This document shows positions 56,966 to 64,000 of a DNA stretch of 64,000 bases, piece by piece. A program made the position numbers and the translations under genes. The DNA lies in assembly GCF_006438825.1 (NCBI RefSeq), contig NZ_RCZP01000002.1, positions 342,568 to 406,567 of the forward strand, written 5' to 3'. The number at the start of each line of letters is the position of its first letter. Position 1 is the first letter of the stretch. The notes under the pieces are model-generated. The model made no database searches, was not told the DNA's origin, and worked only from the letters and a program-made list of their open reading frames with translations. This DNA comes from Muricoccus nepalensis (GTDB lineage: Bacteria > Pseudomonadota > Alphaproteobacteria > Acetobacterales > Acetobacteraceae).

Positions 56966-59244
56966 GACTTCACCGCCCGCACGCGCAACGTGCCCGCGGC
57001 GAGGTCGATGGAGATGGTGCTGCGGTTCCAGGCCGTGACGGTGATCACGTCCTGCGCTCCGACCTGGGCGAGGAACACCACGCCCGAGGTGGAGAGGCCG
57101 AAGGCGGCCTGCACGAAGTCGCCCGGGCGGACGCCCGGGCAGGGCACGTTCACCTGGGCCGAGGCGCCGGCGGCGATGGCGGGGGGATCCCAGGTCATCT
57201 CCGCCTTCAGCTCCCGAACCCCGTGCGGCAACTCCGGCGTGCCGTAGAGCACCGGCGGGCTCTGCGAGGGATCGCAGGCCAGGCGCAGGCTGCGCACCTC
57301 GTAGTCGGCGTCGATGCGCGCCACGCCGATGATGGCGCTCTGCACCTCCGGCGCGAGCCGGATCGTCTGCAGCCGCGTCAGCCCGGCGTCGTTGCTGTCG
57401 GCGTTGCCCTGCCACCACCGCGGCCCGGCCACGTAGGTCAGCGACATGCCGGAGGCCCGCACCATGGTCCCGTCCGTGGCGCTGAGCAGCACGCCGCCGG
57501 CCCCGAAGCACTGGATGATCATGCGTGGGTTGTCGGCGTCGATGGCGAGCGCGAACTCCTTGCAGCGCCGCGTGTCCACCACGAAGCCCAGGCCGCGCCC
57601 GCCGGTCAGGATCACCCCGCGGTCCGTCAGCGTGTAGCTGTCGAGCGCCGGGAAGGCGAACTGCGGCAGCAGCGTGGGCGTGCCGCTGACGTTGGTGGAC
57701 AGGCAGGCCAGCTTCTCGAAGCCGATGTCCGTGGCGTTCCATCGGATGGCGGCGGCGCGGAGGTTGGGGATCTCCGCCAGCGTGCGCGTCGCCTCCCGGT
57801 GCGCGGCCGCCTGGTGGAAGGTGCGGACCACGCTGCCGACCCGCGTCGCCGTCGCGGTGTAGTCGATGTCCACGCCGTAGCCCTGGCTCGCCCAGGCCAC
57901 CTCGTAGACATGGTCCTGCGCGCCCGCCGTGTGGCGGGCGACGAAGGCGTCGCACCCTTCCATCCGGATGTTGCGGGCGACCACCCCGCGCGAGTTCACC
58001 TCGATGAGGAAGGGGATGCCGTCGATCGGCCGGTCCCGCGCCTGCAGCTCGAAGGCCGGGCCGTCGAAGACGTGGCGGTTGTGCGCAACGTAGGCGCCCG
58101 GCGCGGCCGAGAGCCGGATGCCGTAGCGCGACTTGTCGGGCCAGGTGGCGATGGACATCGCGAAGTGCCCGCCATAGTAGCGGATCGACGTGTTCCAGGC
58201 CGCGGCCGTCGCGGTGCGCACGTCGAGGCCATAGCGGTTGTCCACGAAGCGGCCGAGATGCAGCACGCTGTCCTCGAAGCCGCGCTCCACGCCGAGCGTC
58301 TGCACGCCGATCGTGAAGCGCTCCACCTGCCGGATTTCGATCAGGGCGGAGTCCTGGTTGCGGATGAGGATGCCGATGTCCCGCTCGTCCTCCCAGGAGG
58401 AGAGCGTGCTGCGGAGCACGCGCAGGCCCTGGTAGACCTTCGTGCGGTTCCGGATCGCCGCGCCGTCGCCCAGCGTCAGCGCGGCCTCGCCCCCGGCGCC
58501 GGCGTAGAGAATCGCCCCCAGCATGACCAGGCCCGCGGCCGCGCCCGGCAGGGTCAGCGGGATCGTGCTGCGGTAGGTTCCCTCGCCGATCTGCAGGAAC
58601 TTGCCGGAGGCCGCGGCGGCGTTCATGGCCGCCTGCAGCGCCGGCCCGTCATCGGCCACGCCGTCGCCGACCGCGCCAAAGTCGCGCGCCGAGAGCCGCT
58701 CGGCCAGCTTGTCCTCGACCGTGCGCGGGATGCCGCCCGGGAAGGGCGCCGACAGCGTGGCGTCGCCGCGCGAGAAGGTCGTGACGTCGCCGGTGCTATC
58801 GAAGCCGAGGAGCCGGTTGGCGCGGACGGGGCGCACCGGCAGCTCGAAGCGGGCGCCGACCTCCCCGGGACCCTGGCGCAGCGACCCCGCGAGACCCTCG
58901 CGCAGCTCCTGCAGGGCGGCCATCTGGCGGTCCAGCTCATCGTTCAGCGTGTTCGCCCGCAGCACGCCGTTGGGCTGGTAGTCCGTCACCCGCTCCATCA
59001 CGAGCTGGCGCCGCAGCACGACCTTGGCGCCGGCGGCGGGCGGCTGCACGAAGCTGACGATGCCGCCCTCGGAGTTGCCGGCGCCGGAAACGGCGAAGCC
59101 CGCGCTGAGCGACAGCCCGTCGACGAAGACCGCCAGGTCGTCCGGCTGGAAGATCGGGAAGGGGTAGACAAACACCGTCTGCGCGCCGTCGGCCACGTAC
59201 TGCACGCGCGGCGCGATGTCGCCGATGCGAATGTGCTCGGGCAT
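56962..59244 (-). CDS. Tailspike / tail fibre protein
   Basis: A 760-aa receptor-binding protein. The N-terminal 120 residues look like the T7 tail-fibre attachment domain (VQYVADGAQTVFVYPFPIFQ, DDLAVFVDG). From about residue 185 a pectate-lyase-like beta-helix begins (SARDFGAVGDGVADDGPALQAA), typical of polysaccharide-degrading tailspikes; catalytic residues are not assignable. The C-terminal 200 residues are beta-rich and likely the trimerisation or receptor-binding end. This suggests a capsule or LPS receptor. Confidence 0.88.
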   Translation of the reverse strand: MPEHIRIGDIAPRVQYVADGAQTVFVYPFPIFQPDDLAVFVDGLSLSAGFAVSGAGNSEGGIVSFVQPPAAGAKVVLRRQLVMERVTDYQPNGVLRANTLNDELDRQMAALQELREGLAGSLRQGPGEVGARFELPVRPVRANRLLGFDSTGDVTTFSRGDATLSAPFPGGIPRTVEDKLAERLSARDFGAVGDGVADDGPALQAAMNAAAASGKFLQIGEGTYRSTIPLTLPGAAAGLVMLGAILYAGAGGEAALTLGDGAAIRNRTKVYQGLRVLRSTLSSWEDERDIGILIRNQDSALIEIRQVERFTIGVQTLGVERGFEDSVLHLGRFVDNRYGLDVRTATAAAWNTSIRYYGGHFAMSIATWPDKSRYGIRLSAAPGAYVAHNRHVFDGPAFELQARDRPIDGIPFLIEVNSRGVVARNIRMEGCDAFVARHTAGAQDHVYEVAWASQGYGVDIDYTATATRVGSVVRTFHQAAAHREATRTLAEIPNLRAAAIRWNATDIGFEKLACLSTNVSGTPTLLPQFAFPALDSYTLTDRGVILTGGRGLGFVVDTRRCKEFALAIDADNPRMIIQCFGAGGVLLSATDGTMVRASGMSLTYVAGPRWWQGNADSNDAGLTRLQTIRLAPEVQSAIIGVARIDADYEVRSLRLACDPSQSPPVLYGTPELPHGVRELKAEMTWDPPAIAAGASAQVNVPCPGVRPGDFVQAAFGLSTSGVVFLAQVGAQDVITVTAWNRSTISIDLAAGTLRVRAVKS

Positions 59245-59283
59245 CAGTGATCTCCAAATGTGCCGCGTGGGCGTGTCTCGGGG

Positions 59284-59724
59284 TCAGTCCAGAAGGCTTC
59301 TGGCGACGCGCCCGAGGCCCTGCCCCGCGCGCGCCCAGGTCAACATCGAGGCGTCCTGGTCGAGCAGCGACTTGCGTCCCGCCTGGAGGCGCGCCGCGTA
59401 GGTCACGTCGTCGCTCGCCTGCTCGGCCGCCGCCGTGCGCCGGAGACCGTCGGTGAGGGCCGCGGCCGACCCCTCGTTCGGGTTCACCCCGCCGGCCGCG
59501 AGGCGGGCCCGCGCGGAGGCGATCCCGCGGTCGAGCGCCGCCTGCCGCTCCGCCGCGTTCTGCGACGCCTGCGCGGCGAGCACCTGCTGCTGGGCCTCCT
59601 GCTGGACGACCGCGTTCGCCTGCTGGAGGCGAGCGTTCTTCTTCTGCCGCCCGGCCTCCTGGCTCTGGGCGTAGATGGAGGCGCCCGTCGCGGCGAGCGT
59701 CACGATGGGGGCAAGCTGCGCCAT
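59284..59724 (-). CDS. Small internal-virion-type phage protein (T7 gp14-like)
   Basis: A 146-aa protein with a short hydrophobic start (APIVTLAATGASIYA) and a long Gln/Ala-rich coiled-coil region (QKKNARLQQANAVVQQEAQQ), then GVNPNEGSAAA. The composition and position between tail tube B and tailspike resemble the T7 gp14-type internal virion protein. The ATG overlaps the stop of tail tube B by one base. Confidence 0.6.
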   Translation of the reverse strand: MAQLAPIVTLAATGASIYAQSQEAGRQKKNARLQQANAVVQQEAQQQVLAAQASQNAAERQAALDRGIASARARLAAGGVNPNEGSAAALTDGLRRTAAAEQASDDVTYAARLQAGRKSLLDQDASMLTWARAGQGLGRVARSLLD

Positions 59725-61604
59725 CAGTCGGTCATCCTCGTCTCTGTGGTGACGGAAAGCAGGGTAAAGGGCAGCGGGACGTCGCCCTCGATGCGCCAGA
59801 GCGGCGCGAGGGAGTCCCGGCTCCAGCCAAGGCCCCGCAGCGTGACGTCGCCCGTGAAGAGCGGGGGCGCCGCGTCGAGGACCGGCGTGTCGAGCCGGCG
59901 GAACGGAACCGGCTTCGTGCCGCGGCCGAGATCGACCGAGAGCGAACCGGTGCCCAGCAGCCGGAAGGTGATGCTCACCAGGCGTACCGGGCCCGTCCGC
60001 GCCCCGTTCGGCGAGAGGGTGTCGGCCGGCAGGGGCTCCACCACATGGGCGAAGGGCAAGCCGGCCTGGACCGACGACGCCGCCGGATCGATGGAGATGC
60101 CGCCGCCGGCCACGGCCGCCGCGTCGCGCGGCGCGCCGTCCGCCAGCACGGACACCGTCCGCCCCTCGAGATGGCCGAGCCCCAGCCAATTGCTGCCCGT
60201 CGCATCCCCCTTCGCCGCCACGCAGGCATCGAGCGAGAGGGCGTCGTCGAAGCGCTCGAGCCGGAAGCTGCCCGCCCGCTCGACCACGGCGTAGACGGCG
60301 CCGTCGAGCTCCGCGACGCAGCGGAACGCCCCGTCCGTCTCCTGCCGCGTCCACCCCGTCACGCCCTCGGCGCGGTAGATCGTCAGCGTGGCGAGGCTCC
60401 CATCGGCCATCGCGACGTGAAGAAGGCGTCGCAGGGAGTCGTAGGCGGCCGAGACCGGCGTGACGATGAGGTGCCGCGCGATCAGCGCGAGGTCCTCCGC
60501 CTGGTACGCCTGCTGCAGGTCCGTGTAGGAGAACTCGTAGACGCCGCGCCCGGAACGCGAGACGGAGACAGTCATCCCGTCCACGTCGAGCGGCGGCACG
60601 CTGCGCTCCACCATGGAGCCGACCCGCGTCTGCCGCGTCACCTGGATGGAGGCCGGCGTGAGCGGATCGCCCGACACCATCCACTCCGCGCCCGAGGTGA
60701 AGACCTGCAGATGCCGCCCGGCGAAGACCGCGCGAATGGCGTTCAACTGGTCCGACACGAGCGAGAAGGCGATCGCCTGGTCGTCGAGCCCGCTCCCCGG
60801 GTCGAAGTTCTCGTAGGCGGCGCTGCGCGAGAACCAGAGCCGATTCGGAAGGTCCCGCGCGCCGCCGAGCACCAGCCGCCCCTGGTAGAAGCAGGCGCTG
60901 ACGGGCCAGCCATGCGCGCCGCTGAAGGCCGATTCCGCCCAGTCCGTTGTGGCGTCGGTGGAGACGAGCGCGTCCACCACGTCCGCCACCACCGTGCTCG
61001 GCGTCGGCACCGCGGTGACGCGCACCCGCCGGCCCTGGATGCGCAACTGCGCCCCCATGTGCGCCGCGGTGAAGATTGCGCTGGTCGCCGTCACGGTAAT
61101 GGACCCCGTGGTGCCGCTCGGCGTGACGCTGACCTCGGCGGAGACGTAGCGGAAGAAGGGCTCGGCCGCGAAGGCGAAGGGCGCGACCGACCAGGCGCCC
61201 GCGTCCGACCGGCGCACGACCTGCGGCGGCATGGACGGGTGCACCAGCAGCAGCATGTTGGCGTTCTGCGTGTAGTTGATCTGCGGCAGCATCGCCGCCG
61301 TCCACGGCCCGCTCAGCTCTGCGACCAGCGTGTCGTTGCGCAGGATCCGCACCCGCCCCGCCAGGAGGACCAGCAGGAAGGTCAACTCCGTGCTCGCCTC
61401 GTAGGGCACGAGGCGGGCGGCGCCCGGCAGGACGTCGAGATGCCGCAGCCCCGGGCGGCGCTGCAGGCCGCCGGTCGGCTGGATGAAGACGTTGCGCAGC
61501 TTCGCGGCCCCGTTCCCCCAGGCCGCGACATCGCCGCGGCCGAGGAGCTCCGGGGCGAGCTCGCCCGCCGTGAAGGTGGTCTTCGCGCGCTTGACCGAGG
61601 GCAT
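59724..61604 (-). CDS. Tail tubular protein B (T7 gp12-type nozzle)
   Basis: A 626-aa protein. The N-terminus FTAGELAPELLGRGDVAAWGNGAAKLRNVFIQPTGGLQRRPG (in segments) is the hallmark of this podovirus tail family; the middle has FYQGRLVLGGARDLPNRLWFSR. It forms the tail nozzle where the fibres attach. It starts 3 bp after the tail tube A stop. Confidence 0.85.
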   Translation of the reverse strand: MPSVKRAKTTFTAGELAPELLGRGDVAAWGNGAAKLRNVFIQPTGGLQRRPGLRHLDVLPGAARLVPYEASTELTFLLVLLAGRVRILRNDTLVAELSGPWTAAMLPQINYTQNANMLLLVHPSMPPQVVRRSDAGAWSVAPFAFAAEPFFRYVSAEVSVTPSGTTGSITVTATSAIFTAAHMGAQLRIQGRRVRVTAVPTPSTVVADVVDALVSTDATTDWAESAFSGAHGWPVSACFYQGRLVLGGARDLPNRLWFSRSAAYENFDPGSGLDDQAIAFSLVSDQLNAIRAVFAGRHLQVFTSGAEWMVSGDPLTPASIQVTRQTRVGSMVERSVPPLDVDGMTVSVSRSGRGVYEFSYTDLQQAYQAEDLALIARHLIVTPVSAAYDSLRRLLHVAMADGSLATLTIYRAEGVTGWTRQETDGAFRCVAELDGAVYAVVERAGSFRLERFDDALSLDACVAAKGDATGSNWLGLGHLEGRTVSVLADGAPRDAAAVAGGGISIDPAASSVQAGLPFAHVVEPLPADTLSPNGARTGPVRLVSITFRLLGTGSLSVDLGRGTKPVPFRRLDTPVLDAAPPLFTGDVTLRGLGWSRDSLAPLWRIEGDVPLPFTLLSVTTETRMTD

Positions 61605-61607
61605 GGC

Positions 61608-62174
61608 TCAGCCCCGCACGCTGAGGAGCGGGAAGTCCTCGATGCCGCGCACCGTCTGCTGCTGGCTGTCGATCAGCCGGGCCTGCCGCAGCTCCGCGTC
61701 GGCGATCCGGTGCAGCATCTCGGCGCGGGAGGTGTTCTCCGTCAGCGGCAGGCAGAACTCCGCCGCGAGGCGCGAGACCAGCGCCCCCGCGAAGAAGGGC
61801 GGGAACTCGGCCTCGGCGGCGCGGAAGATGTAGGTGAGGGTCACCGAGGCGGCGTCCGCGTGCAGCCGCCCCTCTTGGATGCGATAGGGAAGGCCGCGCC
61901 CCCTGCCGCTTCCGGCCGAGAGGACCCGCAGGACGTTCGCCGGGAGCTGGAAGGCATAGGCCAGGTCCGCCACCGGCGCGGCCGCCAGCCGGTTGAGGCA
62001 CATCTGCCCCGTCGCGAAGGTCCACGGATGGCAGGACAGCAGCGCGTCCCGCGTGCCCGGATAGAGGTTGGCGGCCACTTCCGCCTCGGCCGTCCCCTCC
62101 TCGAGCGAGGCGATCGGTTGCGCGCCGACCTTCAGCAGCGCGCGCGAGCAGAGGGCGAGAGCGGAAAGCGCCAT
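61608..62174 (-). CDS. Tail tubular protein A (T7 gp11-type)
   Basis: A 188-aa protein of the tail adaptor family: SALALCSRALLKVGAQPIAS at the start, then ANLYPGTRDALLSCHPWTFA and LPANVLRVL, and a C-terminal tail of about 50 residues with QQQTVRGIEDFPLL. It joins the portal to the tail. A 262-bp gap separates it from the capsid gene. Confidence 0.85.
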   Translation of the reverse strand: MALSALALCSRALLKVGAQPIASLEEGTAEAEVAANLYPGTRDALLSCHPWTFATGQMCLNRLAAAPVADLAYAFQLPANVLRVLSAGSGRGRGLPYRIQEGRLHADAASVTLTYIFRAAEAEFPPFFAGALVSRLAAEFCLPLTENTSRAEMLHRIADAELRQARLIDSQQQTVRGIEDFPLLSVRG

Positions 62175-62436
62175 CGTGTCGTTGCTCCCTAGGGGGATGG
62201 GGGTGAACTCGTGATCGGCGCGGGGCCGGCGCCGGCGCGGCCGCGAACGTCGCGCCGCTCGGGCGCGGAACAGGCGGCACGGCCAGGGCGCGCGGCCCCG
62301 CGCGACGCGCACGCCGCCCGGAGGGGCGTTGCGCGCGCTTGCATCTCGTCGTGGGAAGGGGACCGCGCGCGACACGACGTCGCGCGCGGCCCGCCTCACG
62401 CAGGCAGCGCTCGCGCGGCTGCCTGCCCTCGCGCGG
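62175..62436 (-). other. Capsid-to-tail intergenic region with two hairpins
   Basis: 262 bp without a plausible gene. It has two strong dyads: 62363-62389 (11-bp stem, 5-base loop) and 62400-62426 (9-bp stem GCAGGCAGC and its complement). Neither is followed by a T-run on the minus strand. The location matches the position of the T7 late terminator after gene 10. Confidence 0.55.
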
Positions 62437-63279
62437 CTACTCGGCCGCGCGCATCCGGACGACGCCGGCGTTGTCGATGAGCACGGCGCCCTGGCTCATC
62501 ATGTTGTTGACGAAGTGCGCGGCGCGGTCGCCGTGCCAGGTCACGTCGGTCATGACGTCCTGCGCCACCGCGTGGCCGATCGCCGTGCGGTGGTAGAAGT
62601 AGCAGAAGCGCAGGTTGCCGCTCTTGGTCAGGCCGGAATGCGGCATCCACAGCGCGCCGAGCCAGCGCTTCGCCTGCATGCCCTTCCAGGGGAGGTCGCC
62701 CTCGCCGATGAACTGCGAGTTGGCGAACTCCTGGATCTGGAGCAGCTGGCTCCACTGCTTCCAGCCGACGACGGCGAAGCGGTTGCCGTCGTCCGGCACG
62801 TCCGCGGCGCCGAGCATCTCGAAGGCGGCCAGCACCTTGGACTTGGTCAGCCCGTCCGTGTCGGTCAAGCCGGCCGCGGTGCCCACCGCCTCCTGCGTGC
62901 CGGTGTCGAGGGCGGAGATGATCAGCTCGTCCGTCTTGCGGCCCAGCGCGTAGGCGCCGGCGTTGGCGACGATCGCGCGCTCGTCGACGTTGGTCTTGAT
63001 GTCGTCGAGCTTGTCGACCCACTCACCCGCGTAATAGTCCTGCAGGAAGCACTCCACGGCCGAGTAGTCGAGGTTCATGACGGGCACGACGCCGTTGCGG
63101 GCCTTGGCCGCGGCCACGCCCTTGCCGACGCGGGGGAACACCGTGGACGCGCCGTTGATGCCCGTCTTGGAGCGCACCGTCGGGCGCAGCTTGCTGCCCT
63201 GGCGCTGGAAGGCCTCGTGCACCTCGGCCTGGAACTGCTTGACGAAAGCCTGGTCGATCGTGGCGGACACGGATGTCAT
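62437..63279 (-). CDS. Major capsid protein
   Basis: A 280-aa capsid protein. It begins with TSVSATIDQAFVKQFQAEVHEAFQR and has KTGINGASTVFPRVGKG, DDIKTNVDERAIVAN and TDVTWHGDRAAHFVNNMMSQGAVLI, as in podovirus capsids. A GTG at 63270 has AAAGGA at a better distance (8 bases) than ATG 63279, which has AAAGG directly before it, so the start may be three codons later. Confidence 0.83.
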   Translation of the reverse strand: MTSVSATIDQAFVKQFQAEVHEAFQRQGSKLRPTVRSKTGINGASTVFPRVGKGVAAAKARNGVVPVMNLDYSAVECFLQDYYAGEWVDKLDDIKTNVDERAIVANAGAYALGRKTDELIISALDTGTQEAVGTAAGLTDTDGLTKSKVLAAFEMLGAADVPDDGNRFAVVGWKQWSQLLQIQEFANSQFIGEGDLPWKGMQAKRWLGALWMPHSGLTKSGNLRFCYFYHRTAIGHAVAQDVMTDVTWHGDRAAHFVNNMMSQGAVLIDNAGVVRMRAAE

Positions 63280-63687
63280 CCTTTGAAGGGGTTTCAGTGC
63301 GGTCGGGTGCGGCCGCCCGGTTGACGCACCTCGGGAGAGGCAGGGGCCGGGCGGCGCGCGGAACGGCGCGCGCCCGCCGCGGCCTTCGGGGCCAGGGCGG
63401 GTTGTTCGCGCCGGAAAGGGGCTGGAAACGCGAAAGGCCCCTTCCGCGGGGCGGAAGGGGCCTTTCGTCAGGGGGACGGGGGCGGGCGGCACCAGGGGGT
63501 AGTAGGGTGCCACCCGCCCCCGCAGCCGGCCCGCATGAGGGGGGATGCGGGCCAGCGACAACGGGGTCACCCATGGGGGGGTGTAGTCGGATGACCACCG
63601 TCGCGGAGGTGCCGGGATAACCCGGCAGCTCAACCCTGGTTTCAGGAACTTAGACCAGAAACCTGAAGAATGGGTTGAGCCTTCGCA
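63280..63687. other. Scaffold-capsid intergenic region with four hairpins
   Basis: 408 bp without a gene. It contains four dyads in order from the capsid side: 63431-63467 (17-bp perfect stem, 3-base loop), 63481-63518 (13-bp, one mismatch), 63528-63553 (9-bp) and 63628-63680 (outer 9-bp stem GCTCAACCC/GGGTTGAGC with smaller pairings inside). It is the densest group of hairpins in the window. Confidence 0.8.
63431..63467 (-). terminator. 17-bp perfect hairpin upstream of the capsid gene
   Basis: CGAAAGGCCCCTTCCGC and its perfect complement with a GGG loop. On the minus strand it is followed by a short T-containing run only weakly, so it may be a terminator, an RNase III site or a leader structure. 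It lies about 150 bases before the capsid ATG. Confidence 0.5.
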
Positions 63688-64000
63688 TCACCCTCCGGTG
63701 AGACGGCGGAATCCCTCGGTCACCCGGCGCACGAAGTCGGGCTCGCGGGAGCGCCAGTAGCGGGGATCCCGCATCATGCGGCGGAGCGCGGCCTCGTCCA
63801 CCGTCTCCGGCGCCTCCGCCTGGCGGGCCAGCGCGGGCTCGCCCTTCTCCATCATGCGGTGCAGCGCGATCACGCCGTCCGCCGTGGTGGAGAGGGCGGT
63901 GAGCACCTCCTCGGGGAGGTTCGCCCGTCCCCAGGCCGCGATCTGCTTCGCGGTGCGGCGATAGCGCTCCTCGCCGCCGAACTCGGCCCGCAGCCGGTCG
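63688..64000 (-). CDS. Capsid assembly (scaffold) protein, T7 gp9-type, 5' part outside window
   Basis: C-terminal about 104 residues of a scaffold protein. The frame is open to the window edge; a GTG at 63906 is internal, since clear coding sequence lies upstream of it. The end contains FGGEERYRRTAKQIAAWGRAN, then RMMRDPRYWRSREPDFVRRV, then TEGFRRLTG, the pattern of the T7 capsid assembly family. It builds the prohead with the capsid protein encoded downstream. Confidence 0.82.
   Translation of the reverse strand, partial: DRLRAEFGGEERYRRTAKQIAAWGRANLPEEVLTALSTTADGVIALHRMMEKGEPALARQAEAPETVDEAALRRMMRDPRYWRSREPDFVRRVTEGFRRLTGG

Larger units (their letters stand above)
53741..64000 (-). mobile_element. 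T7-like podovirus prophage, late-gene region (cut by window edge)
   Basis: Minus-strand gene order: scaffold, capsid, tail tube A, tail tube B, small internal protein, tailspike, small terminase, large terminase, small membrane protein, endolysin. This follows T7 genes 9-10-11-12-14-17-18-19 plus lysis genes. The left limit is between the DUF952 gene (53722) and the endolysin; the right end lies beyond the window. No integrase, repressor, phage RNA polymerase or att repeat is visible here. The GC content matches the host, suggesting a well-adapted phage. Confidence 0.85.

Noticed and set aside
59284..62280. A minus-strand open frame of 998 codons across tail genes
   Set aside because: Only its last 146 residues are a real gene (59284-59724); the rest overlaps tail tubes A and B in another frame.

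Overview
The window is very GC-rich chromosomal DNA from an alphaproteobacterium, most likely of the Acetobacteraceae (Roseomonas-like). This rests on the class I lysyl-tRNA synthetase, the small Usg protein, the rpsF-rpsR-rplI, cvpA-purF and fabD-fabG-acpP-fabF clusters, and CIRCE-type control of groESL. The placement is inferred from gene content, not from a phylogeny. I found no rRNA or tRNA gene and no CRISPR array.

Layout. Positions 1-6314 hold a cut-off glycosyltransferase, a Wzy/O-antigen-ligase-like protein, a secreted alpha/beta hydrolase, an AbrB-family permease and dihydroorotase. Positions 6342-10726 carry two small unknowns and the block YfgM-like TPR protein - BamB - Der. Positions 10711-17553 hold a duplicated PAP2-type phosphatase, the cvpA-purF-SDR operon, radA and a MAPEG protein. 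Positions 17558-25318 hold two radical-SAM proteins of the spore photoproduct lyase family, then a minus-strand run cfa-dnaB-alr-mlaE-mlaF. Positions 25414-26937 are the rpsF-rpsR-rplI operon with its promoter, a structured leader and a terminator. Positions 27124-34622 hold aqpZ, a small secreted protein, the fatty-acid operon fabD-(GNAT)-fabG-acpP-fabF-mltG and an EamA exporter. Positions 34669-39991 hold an orphan rutA, TerC, an SDR, yicC-gmk and an AEC transporter. Positions 40013-44293 hold usg, CIRCE-controlled groES-groEL, a cold-shock protein, a stress-like glycine/alanine-rich protein and a TerB-like protein. Positions 44328-53722 hold a DinG-type helicase, class II fructose-bisphosphate aldolase, asd, the coupled pair lysK-mprF-like and a DUF952 protein.

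From 53741 to the right edge everything substantial except one small gene lies on the minus strand and follows the late-gene order of T7-like podoviruses: scaffold (cut by the window edge), capsid, tail tube A, tail tube B, a small internal-virion-type protein, tailspike, small terminase, large terminase, a small membrane protein and a SleB-like endolysin. This is the late-gene part of a prophage. No integrase, RNA polymerase or attachment site is visible inside the window.

Points most worth a second look: (1) lysK overlaps by 4 bp an MprF-like gene whose synthase domain appears to be only half present; (2) a non-spore-former carries a pair of spore-photoproduct-lyase-like proteins, one keeping the H-donor cysteine and one lacking it; (3) the T7-like prophage has almost no ejection-protein genes and an array of strong hairpins between scaffold and capsid; (4) the rpsF leader has a candidate S6:S18 CCG-bulge motif; (5) groESL has two CIRCE-like operators; (6) rutA stands alone without the other rut genes.
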